This document shows positions 1-5,966 of a stretch of DNA of 7,376 nt, piece by piece (within the stretch, counting starts at the first letter, position 1; each line of letters opens with the position of its first letter). The DNA is taken from contig UQRW01000072.1 of assembly GCA_900543515.1 (NCBI GenBank), positions 1 through 7,376 on the forward strand, written 5' to 3'. The notes beneath the pieces are model-generated. The model was given only the letters and a program-made list of their open reading frames with translations. It was not told the DNA's origin and ran no database searches. This stretch comes from an uncultured Collinsella sp. GTDB lineage: Bacteria > Actinomycetota > Coriobacteriia > Coriobacteriales > Coriobacteriaceae. The translations under genes were made by a program, and so were the position numbers.

Positions 1-3
1 AGC

Positions 4-28
4 CGGAGAGCACTTAATGTGCTCTCCG
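4..28. other. Perfect 10-bp hairpin at the left edge
   Basis: Bases 4-13 (CGGAGAGCAC) and 19-28 (GTGCTCTCCG) are exact reverse complements around a 5-base TTAAT loop. No T-run follows on the plus strand (TGCGAGCAGG) and none follows on the minus strand, so it is not a textbook intrinsic terminator. It could be a terminator with a poor U-tract for a gene left of the window, or the first stem of the serine dehydratase leader. The sequence does not decide between these. Confidence 0.55.
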
Positions 29-68
29 TGCGAGCAGGACTGCCCGAGCAGGCGACCAAATACCAAAG

Positions 69-122
69 CCCTCGGAACGGCGGGACAGAGTATGCCCCGC
101 CCCTCGGGACGACGGGATAGAA
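69..122 (+). promoter_or_regulatory. Tandem imperfect repeat/hairpin pair in serine dehydratase leader
   Basis: Two 22-base copies, 69-90 and 101-122, match at 18 of 22 positions with a 32-base period. Each can fold as CCCUCG, a three-base loop (GAA or GGA), CGR, a bulged C, then GGG. The U-A pair of copy two becomes U-G in copy one, so pairing is kept. A competing stem pairs 79-84 (GGCGGG) with 96-101 (CCCGCC) and would disrupt both hairpins. This could be a cis-acting RNA or a pair of protein-binding sites. It matches no riboswitch class I can name confidently, and GC-rich DNA folds easily by chance. I see no convincing sigma-70 promoter in 28-133, so transcription may start left of the window. 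Confidence 0.35.
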
Positions 123-123
123 C

Positions 124-128
124 AGGAG
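124..128 (+). promoter_or_regulatory. Ribosome binding site of serine dehydratase
   Basis: AGGAG lies 5 bases before the ATG at 134. It fixes the start there rather than at the in-frame ATG at 17, which has no comparable site and would add 39 residues overlapping the leader repeats. Confidence 0.8.
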
Positions 129-133
129 CGCAT

Positions 134-1741
134 ATGGCAGGCAAGCCGCAAACACTAGCTACGACCTCTGCATTCGAGATCTTGGGGCCCGTCATGGTCG
201 GCCCCAGCTCATCGCACACCGCCGGCGCCCTGCGGTGCGCCCAAGTTGCCGCCAGCCTGCTGGAAGGCCGCATCACCAAAGTCACCTTTGGCCTGTGGAA
301 CTCCTTCGCCCACACCTACCGCGGCCACGGCACCGACCGTGCGCTCGTCGCGGGCATACTGGGCCTCGACACCGATGACGAGAACATCAAGCAGGCCTTC
401 GACCTCGCACGCGAGCAGGGCCTCGAATATCACTTTGACATCAAGGGCGACGACGCGTCCATCCACCCCAACACCGTCGACATTGACATGGTCGATGACA
501 CGGGCGCCACGGCACAGGTCCGCGGCGAGAGCCTGGGCGGCGGCAAGATGCGCATCAGCCGCATTAACGGCGTCGGCGTCGACATCTCGGGCATGTATTC
601 CACGCTCTTCGTGGCGCACAAGGACGTCCCCGGCGTGCTCGCCGCGCTCACCAACCTGCTCGCCTACGCCCACGTAAACATCGCCTTCTGCCGCACCTAC
701 CGCACCGAAGTGGGCGGCCAGGCCTACTCCGTCTTTGAGACCGACGGCGCGCCCGACGACACCGTCGTCCCCATGCTGCGCAAGCTCGACAATGTCGATT
801 ACGCGACCTTTATCGAGCTCCCCGGTTCTGCCTCGTCGCTCTCTCCCGGCGTCTCGGCCAAGGAAATCTTCGACGACGGCGAGCAGCTGCTCGATGCGTG
901 CGAGGAAATGGGGCTCAGCATCGGCGCCGTCATGGCCGTTCGTGAGGCGCGTCTGACCGGCGAGGCCCACGCCGTCGCCGCCATGCGCCGCGTGCTCGAC
1001 GTCATGCGCGAGGAGACCACGGCCCCCATCGCCAATCCGCAGCGTTCGCTCGGCGGGCTTATCGGCGGCGAGGCCAAGCTTGTCGAAGCCACCGGCCGCA
1101 ACGATTTGAGTGCAAGCCTGATGGGCCCCGTTCAGACCGACGCCGTGGCCCGCGCGATGGCCGTGCTTGAGCGCTCCGCCACGATGGGAGTGATCGTCGC
1201 CGCCCCAACGGCAGGCTCCGCGGGTGTCGTGCCCGGCTGCGTGTTGGCGCTCGCCGATCGCCTGCAGCTCGACGACGAGCAAGTCATGGACGCGCTCTAC
1301 TGCGCAGCCGCCATCGGCCTCAACCTCACCACGAGTGCCTGCGTCGCCGGCGCCGAGGGCGGATGCCAGGCCGAGGTGGGAAGCGCCGCCGCCATGGCAG
1401 CCGCCGCGCTGGTGCAGATGCTCGGCGGCACGCCCGAACAGGCGCTCGACGCCAGCTCCATCGCGCTGAGTAACCTGCTGGGCCTCGTTTGCGACCCCGT
1501 CGGTGGCCTTGTCGAGGTGCCCTGCCAAAACCGCAACGCCATCGGCGTGGCAGCGGCCTTTAGCTCGGCACAACTCGCCCTCGCAGGCATTAAGAGCCTG
1601 GTGCCGTTTGACCAGATGGCACATGTCATGCTCTCGGTGGGTCACGCGTTGCCGGCCACACTGCGCGAGACGGCAAAGGGCGGCATCGCGCAGGCTCCGG
1701 CCGCACTTTCGGCCTGTGCAAAATGCGGTGTGTGCGGATAG
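134..1741 (+). CDS. sdaA: L-serine dehydratase (L-serine ammonia-lyase), single-chain, iron-sulfur dependent
   Basis: This 535-residue cytoplasmic enzyme deaminates L-serine to pyruvate and ammonia using a [4Fe-4S] cluster. The beta part carries the family motif SSSHTAG at residues 25-31. An ACT-like domain follows at about 153-225 (VPGVLAALTNLLAYAHVNIA). The alpha part runs from about 240 to the end, with APTAGSAGVVPG from 357 and AGAEGGCQAEVGSA around 411. Cys411, Cys453 (CDPVGG) and Cys464 (VPCQNRN) keep the 42- and 11-residue spacing of the three cluster ligands known from Legionella L-serine dehydratase. The length is close to the summed beta and alpha subunits of the two-chain Bacillus/clostridial enzymes, so this looks like their fusion. 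The tail ends CAKCGVCG, giving cysteines at 528, 531 and 534. One of these may be the fourth ligand or 'tail-in-mouth' residue. The gene is monocistronic: leader upstream, terminator downstream. Confidence 0.95.
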   Translation: MAGKPQTLATTSAFEILGPVMVGPSSSHTAGALRCAQVAASLLEGRITKVTFGLWNSFAHTYRGHGTDRALVAGILGLDTDDENIKQAFDLAREQGLEYHFDIKGDDASIHPNTVDIDMVDDTGATAQVRGESLGGGKMRISRINGVGVDISGMYSTLFVAHKDVPGVLAALTNLLAYAHVNIAFCRTYRTEVGGQAYSVFETDGAPDDTVVPMLRKLDNVDYATFIELPGSASSLSPGVSAKEIFDDGEQLLDACEEMGLSIGAVMAVREARLTGEAHAVAAMRRVLDVMREETTAPIANPQRSLGGLIGGEAKLVEATGRNDLSASLMGPVQTDAVARAMAVLERSATMGVIVAAPTAGSAGVVPGCVLALADRLQLDDEQVMDALYCAAAIGLNLTTSACVAGAEGGCQAEVGSAAAMAAAALVQMLGGTPEQALDASSIALSNLLGLVCDPVGGLVEVPCQNRNAIGVAAAFSSAQLALAGIKSLVPFDQMAHVMLSVGHALPATLRETAKGGIAQAPAALSACAKCGVCG

Positions 1742-1759
1742 CGACAAAGAACGACTCAA

Positions 1760-1786
1760 AGGTGGGACAAATGTCCCACCTCTTTT
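1760..1786 (+). terminator. Intrinsic terminator after serine dehydratase
   Basis: AGGTGGGACA (1760-1769) and TGTCCCACCT (1772-1781) are perfect reverse complements. In practice this is a 9-bp stem with a four-base AAAT loop. It is followed by TCTTTT (1781-1786). It starts 19 bases after the stop codon and separates the dehydratase from the next gene. Confidence 0.9.
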
Positions 1787-1804
1787 GAATGCCACCGTTT
1801 CCGT

Positions 1805-1833
1805 ACCACAAACAGCAGGGCAATCGCTATAAT
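1805..1833 (+). promoter_or_regulatory. Sigma-70-type promoter of the L,D-transpeptidase gene
   Basis: A perfect TATAAT -10 box sits at 1828-1833. With a 17-base spacer the -35 position is ACCACA (1805-1810), matching only three of six consensus bases. Transcription would start near 1840, giving a leader of about 50 bases. The box lies just past the upstream terminator, as expected for an independent unit. Confidence 0.7.
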
Positions 1834-1875
1834 GCAAGCCCAGTAAAAACACGATGAACCGCAAGGCGAAAATCG

Positions 1876-1880
1876 AAGGA
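1876..1880 (+). promoter_or_regulatory. Ribosome binding site that decides the transpeptidase start
   Basis: AAGGA is only 1 base before the first in-frame ATG (1882) but 10 bases before the second (1891). The spacing favours 1891 as the true start, making the protein three residues shorter than the longest frame. Confidence 0.6.
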
Positions 1881-1890
1881 TATGCATACG

Positions 1891-3624
1891 ATGTCGCAAA
1901 ACGATCGAACTCAACTGATTCCCGATCCGCAGCAGCCGAGCAGGCACACCGGAGGCGTTCAGTCGCCGCGTCCTATCGCGCCGAGCCACGGTCAGCAGCG
2001 TAGTGCAGCAAACGTTTCCCAACGCCCGAACCAACAGCGACAGCAGCGTCAACAACGTCAGCAGCGCCAGACAAACGGCAATGCGCCCAAGCAGCCCCCC
2101 ACGCACGCTCGAGGCGATCGCGGCCCCGCGCGCAAACCCGCCGAGAACAATAAGTCGGGCAAAAAGACGACGCTCTTTGTCGTCCTGGGTCTAATCGTCA
2201 TTGTCTATATCGTAGGCGTCGTAGCATTTTCTCAGGTAGCCTACCCCAACACCACCATTGCCGGCGTCGATGTCTCGTTCTCCAACGCTTCGTCTGCCGC
2301 TACCAAGGTCAATTCGGCATGGAAGCACTATAAGCTCACCGTGACAGGCGATGACTTTAGCTGGACCTATCAGCCCGAGTCCGATGAGCCCATCGTCGAC
2401 GGCGAAGCTGCCGCAAAAGAGATCATCAGCCACAACGAAGCCTTTGCATGGCCGGTCCGCCTTGTGGAATCCTTAAGCGGCAAGACCAAAACAACTGCTA
2501 CCTCCAACGAAGTCGATCTTGATCAAGACGTCGACCTGTCCATGCTCTCCGACACCTTTGACCAAAAGAAGTTTGAGAAGGATCTGGGCACCGCCATCGA
2601 CGAGTTTAACGAGGGGCGTTCGGGCACGTTCGAGGCCAATAGCTCCTATGACGAACAGGCCGGCAAGTTTACCGTCGAGAAGGCGCGCTCCAACGAAAAA
2701 CTCAACCGCGAGCATGTCATTAAATATGCCGAGCTCGAGCTTGCCTCGCTGGCCGAGACCGTAGATCTTTCCAAGCTCGGCAACGATGCCTATGAGCCGC
2801 TCAATGGAACGCTGACCGATGATCAGATTCAGGCCGCATGCGATGCCGCCAACAACTTCCTGGGCGTCAACGTGACCCTCAAGCTCAACGGCGAGGATGC
2901 CGGCAAAGTTGATGGCAGCTCCGTATTGCAGTGGATCAGCTTTGCCGATCCGGCCAACCCCACGCTCGATACGTCGCAGATCAGCAGCTGGGCAGCCGAG
3001 CTCGCCAACGGCTTTAATACCGTGGGCTCCACTCGCTGGTGGACGCGCGCCGATGGCAAGCAGTGCGCCGTCGAAGGCGGTGACTTTGGTTGGTCCATCG
3101 ACAGCAGCTCGCTCGCCAAGCAGGTCGAGGACGCCATTAACAACAAGCAGACCGGCGAAATCGAGATTAAGTACTCCCAGAAGGCCGACACCTTTACCGC
3201 AAAGGGAGAGCCCGACTGGAAGGCGTATATCGACGTCGACCTGTCCGAGCAGCACGCGCGCTACTACGACGAGAGCGGCAATATCGTTTGGGAGGCCAAC
3301 TTTATTTCCGGCAAACCGGGCGAAGACGCCACCCCCGAGGGTGTGTGGCAGATCAACAGCAACGACGGCGGCAGCACCCTGATCGGAGCCAAGGATCCCG
3401 AGACCGGTAAGCCCAAATACGAGAGCCCGGTGAGCTACTGGATGCCGTTCGAGGGCAATATGATCGGCTTCCACGACGCTACATGGCAAAACGACAAGAG
3501 CTTCGACAACGCCGAGTCGTACAAGTGGTGCGGCAGCCACGGCTGCATCAACCTGCGCCTGGCCGACGCCAAGGCACTTCACGACTGCATCAAAGTCGGC
3601 CTATGCGTGGTTGTCCACTCGTAG
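1891..3624 (+). CDS. Membrane-anchored L,D-transpeptidase, YkuD fold, with peptidoglycan-binding-like region
   Basis: This 577-residue enzyme is predicted to make 3-3 (meso-DAP or equivalent) peptidoglycan cross-links or attach proteins to the wall on the outer face of the membrane. Residues 1-92 are a hydrophilic, basic, Gln/Arg-rich cytoplasmic tail. One transmembrane segment follows at about 93-115 (TTLFVVLGLIVIVYIVGVVA), with no cleavable signal peptide. The long extracellular region opens with NTTIAGVDVS, a pattern seen at the start of the PG_binding_4/VanW-associated domains that often precede YkuD in Gram-positives. The C-terminal 120 or so residues are the catalytic domain: His528 in IGFHDA, then SHGCINLRL with His550 and nucleophile Cys552, matching the family HGC signature. 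Both catalytic residues are present, so it should be active. A terminator lies before it and a hairpin after it, so it is probably a single-gene unit. The domain assignment is firm; the exact wall substrate is not visible. Confidence 0.92.
   Translation: MSQNDRTQLIPDPQQPSRHTGGVQSPRPIAPSHGQQRSAANVSQRPNQQRQQRQQRQQRQTNGNAPKQPPTHARGDRGPARKPAENNKSGKKTTLFVVLGLIVIVYIVGVVAFSQVAYPNTTIAGVDVSFSNASSAATKVNSAWKHYKLTVTGDDFSWTYQPESDEPIVDGEAAAKEIISHNEAFAWPVRLVESLSGKTKTTATSNEVDLDQDVDLSMLSDTFDQKKFEKDLGTAIDEFNEGRSGTFEANSSYDEQAGKFTVEKARSNEKLNREHVIKYAELELASLAETVDLSKLGNDAYEPLNGTLTDDQIQAACDAANNFLGVNVTLKLNGEDAGKVDGSSVLQWISFADPANPTLDTSQISSWAAELANGFNTVGSTRWWTRADGKQCAVEGGDFGWSIDSSSLAKQVEDAINNKQTGEIEIKYSQKADTFTAKGEPDWKAYIDVDLSEQHARYYDESGNIVWEANFISGKPGEDATPEGVWQINSNDGGSTLIGAKDPETGKPKYESPVSYWMPFEGNMIGFHDATWQNDKSFDNAESYKWCGSHGCINLRLADAKALHDCIKVGLCVVVHS
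2032..2067 (+). repeat. Four in-frame Gln-Gln-Arg codon repeats
   Basis: Four consecutive CAR-CAR-CGN triplet groups encode QQR four times in the cytoplasmic tail of the transpeptidase (residues 48-59). Third positions vary between copies (CAA/CAG, CGA/CGT/CGC). Either the array is old, or it is held by selection on the amino acids rather than being a fresh slippage product. Confidence 0.8.
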
Positions 3625-3692
3625 TGCAACGCGCACATTCATACAACGTGGAACCGCTGCGACCAATCTAACAGTTCCGAAAGAAACCGTCC

Positions 3693-3722
3693 TATGCGCC
3701 CGCCCCAACCGGTGGGCGCATA
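3693..3722 (+). terminator. Strong hairpin between transpeptidase and export operon, possible terminator or operator
   Basis: TATGCGCCC (3693-3701) and GGGCGCATA (3714-3722) pair perfectly. Three further pairs inside (one G-U) give a 12-bp stem with a six-base loop, CCAACC. The downstream side is TAATTATC, only weakly U-rich. A role as terminator of the transpeptidase transcript is plausible, but its right arm also contains the first two bases of the TATAAT box. A regulatory dyad is the alternative. The rest of the gap (3625-3692) shows nothing I can support. Confidence 0.5.
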
Positions 3723-3726
3723 TAAT
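3721..3726 (+). promoter_or_regulatory. Probable -10 box of the ABC export operon
   Basis: A perfect TATAAT lies 30 bases before the adaptor start codon. With a 17-base spacer the -35 position reads GCCCGC, which does not resemble TTGACA, and there is no extended -10 TG. If used, the promoter may need an activator. The predicted start near 3733 leaves a leader of about 24 bases containing the AAGGAG ribosome site (3746-3751). Confidence 0.5.
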
Positions 3727-3756
3727 TATCGAGGTTCTTTCTATAAAGGAGACGCT

Positions 3757-5193
3757 ATGCCGAATGTCCCCACCATCACCCCGGGCCCGGATGATACCGA
3801 GAACACGCCCGAAGGTGCCACCGAAACGATTCCTCTGATTACAGACATACCTGCCGACAAACAGGGCGGACGCACAAACGATACGGCCGAGATTTCCGAT
3901 GAAGAGGCATATGCCAAGCTCAAGGCAAAACGTGCCGAACGTCGACGCAAAAAGCTGATTCGACGCGGTATTGCCGCCGGCGTCGTGGGCGCCATCGCGC
4001 TCATTGCCATTGTCGCAACCCTTGTTATAAATACGCAGCCACAGGGCGCTAGCGGGCCTGTGACCGACATGGTGACCGAGGGCACATTTACCACAACGGT
4101 CGAGGCGAAAGGCCAGCTCAAACCCATTTCGTCCTCAGTGGTCTCCCCTTCTGTCGACGGCACGGTCGATTCGATCAACGTGCAGGCAGGCCAATCCGTC
4201 AACGAGGGCGACGTGCTTATGACCATTAAAAACGACGAGCTCGACCGCAACGTTGCCGAGGCGCAGCGTGCAGTTGCAGCCGCCCAGGAAGACCTCACCA
4301 ACGCACAGAAAGCCGCCGCTGCCGCACAGGCCACCCCGACGACGGACGTCGATGGAGCTTCCACAGCGGCTGGCGTCTCCGCCGCATCAGCGGACACGAA
4401 CGCCGTATCGGCCGCGCAGCGCAGCCTCGCATCGGCCCAGGCAAACCTCGAACAGGCGAACGCCAAGGCAGCCAGCCGTACGGTCACGGCCCCGAGCTCG
4501 GGTAGCATCGTGGAGCTCAACGCCAAGGTGGGCGCCACGGTAACAGGCGGCATGATCATGGGCGAAAGCGATACGAGCGGCGGCAAGCAGTGCATGCAGA
4601 TCGCCGACCTATCCAAGATGAAGGTGACCGTACAGGTGGGCGAAAAGGACATCGCCAAGATCGCCGTTGGACAGAGCGCCAACGTCACGTATCCCGCGTT
4701 TCCCGATATCGTGAGCCAGGGCACCGTCACGGCTATCGCGTCGGTGGCAAACTCCGACGCCGCCAACGGTGGCGGCGGCAGCGTAACCTTTAACGTCGAC
4801 ATTCTCATCGAGGCGCCCGACGCGCGCCTGAAGCCGGGCATGACGGCCGAGGTATCGGTGGTGACCGAGCAGCTCGACGACGTGGTGATGGTGCCGACGA
4901 TGGCGCTCATGACCGAAGACGGCGAACACTATTACGTCAACGTGGCAACCGACGACGAGGGCAAGCAAACCCATCGCGTGAAGGTGGCCGTCGTGACGCA
5001 AAACGACAACGAAGCCGTAGTCGGCAAGACGCAGGTCAAGCGCGACGACCAGGGCAACGAGATCAACCCCAACGTGCCGGTTACCAAGCTGCGCGATGGC
5101 GACACCCTCGTCATGGACACCGGAGCGGACGCAACGGCTGACGGCGGCTACAGCGCGGATTCGGGCAGTATGCCTGCCGATGAGGACATGTAA
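3757..5193 (+). CDS. HlyD/MacA-family membrane fusion (adaptor) protein of an ABC exporter
   Basis: This 478-residue protein is the extracytoplasmic adaptor of the export system encoded downstream. Residues 1-65 are a polar, charged cytoplasmic segment. A transmembrane helix follows at about 71-91 (GIAAGVVGAIALIAIVATLV). Then come the first half of the lipoyl/barrel-sandwich domain (to about 158, including DGTVDSINVQAGQSVNEGD), an Ala/Gln-rich helical hairpin (159-240) with a low-complexity Ala/Ser/Thr middle, and the second lipoyl half (from 241, TVTAPSSGSIVELNAKVGA). A beta-barrel region starts near 289, and a C-terminal part (MVPTMALM onward) ends in an acidic Asp/Gly/Ser tail. This order is that of MacA of Gram-negatives and YknX of Bacillus. 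The start is set by AAGGAG 5 bases before ATG 3757; an in-frame ATG at 3694 lies inside the hairpin and is rejected. The stop overlaps the next ATG by one base (TAATG), implying coupled translation. Confidence 0.88.
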   Translation: MPNVPTITPGPDDTENTPEGATETIPLITDIPADKQGGRTNDTAEISDEEAYAKLKAKRAERRRKKLIRRGIAAGVVGAIALIAIVATLVINTQPQGASGPVTDMVTEGTFTTTVEAKGQLKPISSSVVSPSVDGTVDSINVQAGQSVNEGDVLMTIKNDELDRNVAEAQRAVAAAQEDLTNAQKAAAAAQATPTTDVDGASTAAGVSAASADTNAVSAAQRSLASAQANLEQANAKAASRTVTAPSSGSIVELNAKVGATVTGGMIMGESDTSGGKQCMQIADLSKMKVTVQVGEKDIAKIAVGQSANVTYPAFPDIVSQGTVTAIASVANSDAANGGGGSVTFNVDILIEAPDARLKPGMTAEVSVVTEQLDDVVMVPTMALMTEDGEHYYVNVATDDEGKQTHRVKVAVVTQNDNEAVVGKTQVKRDDQGNEINPNVPVTKLRDGDTLVMDTGADATADGGYSADSGSMPADEDM

Positions 5194-5966
5194 TGCGTCC
5201 CGTTATCGACATCCGCAACGTGCACCGCATCTTTGAGAGCGAGGCGGGGTGCGCCCACATCCTGCACAACGTGAGCCTGGCGGTAGATCCCGGCGAGTTC
5301 GTCGCCATTACCGGCCCTTCGGGCTCGGGCAAGTCAACGCTCATGAACATCCTGGGCTGCCTGGACAAACCGACGGCGGGCGACTATTACCTGCAAGGGC
5401 TCAACGTGGCCGAGCTCGATGATGACGAGCTCACCGAAGTCCGCGCCCTGAGTATTGGCTTTGTCTTTCAGAGCTTCAACCTGCTGCCGCGCCTGTCGGT
5501 TATCGAAAACGTGATGCTGCCGCTGGCCTACACCAATGTGCCCCGTAGCCAGCGCGAAATGCGCGCCGTTCACGCGCTGCAGGCTGTCACGCTGCCCGTC
5601 GACCACTGGGACCACCGCATATCCGAGCTCTCGGGCGGCCAGATGCAGCGCGTCGCAATCGCGCGCGCCCTCGTCAATGACCCGCCCATCATCCTGGCCG
5701 ATGAGCCGACGGGAAACCTGGACTCCGCTACCGGAGCGCTTGTGATGGAGACCTTCCATAAGCTCCAGAAGCGCGGCAAAACCATCGTGCTTATCACACA
5801 CGACCCCAGCATCGCCGCCGAGGCCGACCGTGCCATGACCATCCGCGACGGTCGCATTCACGACGGCGCGTATATTCCACATGCACCGCGGACCCTGCGC
5901 AGCGCCGTAGATAGCCTGCCCATGATTTCCGCCTCCACCAACCCGCCGAAAGGAGTGGTGGCATGA
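5193..5966 (+). CDS. ABC transporter ATP-binding protein, MacB/LolD/YknY type
   Basis: This 257-residue cytoplasmic ATPase powers the adaptor-permease complex. All nucleotide-binding motifs are intact: Walker A GPSGSGKST (41-49), Q-loop Gln93 in FVFQSFNLLPRLS, signature LSGGQ (146-150) followed by MQRVAIARAL, Walker B IILADEP with Asp170 and catalytic Glu171, D-loop GNLDSATG, and H-loop His203 in LITHDPS. The sequence style (LDKPTAGDYYLQG, FNLLPRLSVIENVMLPL) is that of the MacB/LolD group of mechanotransmission ABC proteins. After the ATPase core there is a tail of about 30 residues (from GAYIPHAP) that is longer than the minimal domain and of no known role. Its ATG overlaps the adaptor stop, with GAGGA (5182-5186) 6 bases upstream. 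Its stop overlaps the permease start by four bases (ATGA). Confidence 0.95.
   Translation: MRPVIDIRNVHRIFESEAGCAHILHNVSLAVDPGEFVAITGPSGSGKSTLMNILGCLDKPTAGDYYLQGLNVAELDDDELTEVRALSIGFVFQSFNLLPRLSVIENVMLPLAYTNVPRSQREMRAVHALQAVTLPVDHWDHRISELSGGQMQRVAIARALVNDPPIILADEPTGNLDSATGALVMETFHKLQKRGKTIVLITHDPSIAAEADRAMTIRDGRIHDGAYIPHAPRTLRSAVDSLPMISASTNPPKGVVA

Noticed and set aside
17..133. In-frame 39-residue N-terminal extension of serine dehydratase from ATG 17
   Set aside because: It has no ribosome site, its start lies in a hairpin, and the peptide has no family resemblance. ATG 134 has AGGAG at ideal spacing and gives the expected N-terminus shortly before SSSHTAG.
1..133. Glycine riboswitch upstream of serine dehydratase
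   Set aside because: GGAGAG, CTCTCC and GGGACAGAG recall glycine aptamer pieces, but the conserved CCGAAGG-type core is missing and the GGAGAG arm pairs fully with its neighbour in a simple hairpin.
209..1864. 551-residue minus-strand open frame opposite serine dehydratase
   Set aside because: It is a mirror frame kept open by GC-rich codons. It crosses the terminator and promoter region, has no domain signature, and lies over a certain gene.
1882..1890. ATG 1882 as start of the transpeptidase
   Set aside because: The AAGGA site would be only 1 base away. ATG 1891, 9 bases further on, has workable spacing.
2473..3582. 369-residue minus-strand open frame opposite the transpeptidase
   Set aside because: It is a composition artefact: low-complexity Val/Gly/Ala/Leu with no recognisable motif, opposite a gene with clear catalytic residues.
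3624..3636. Small GTGC...GCAC stem just after the transpeptidase stop
   Set aside because: It has only four base pairs and no U-tract, which is within chance expectation. The hairpin at 3693-3722 is far stronger.
3741..4910. 389-residue minus-strand open frame opposite the adaptor gene
   Set aside because: It is a Ser/Ala/Thr-rich shadow of the adaptor coding sequence with no supporting signals.
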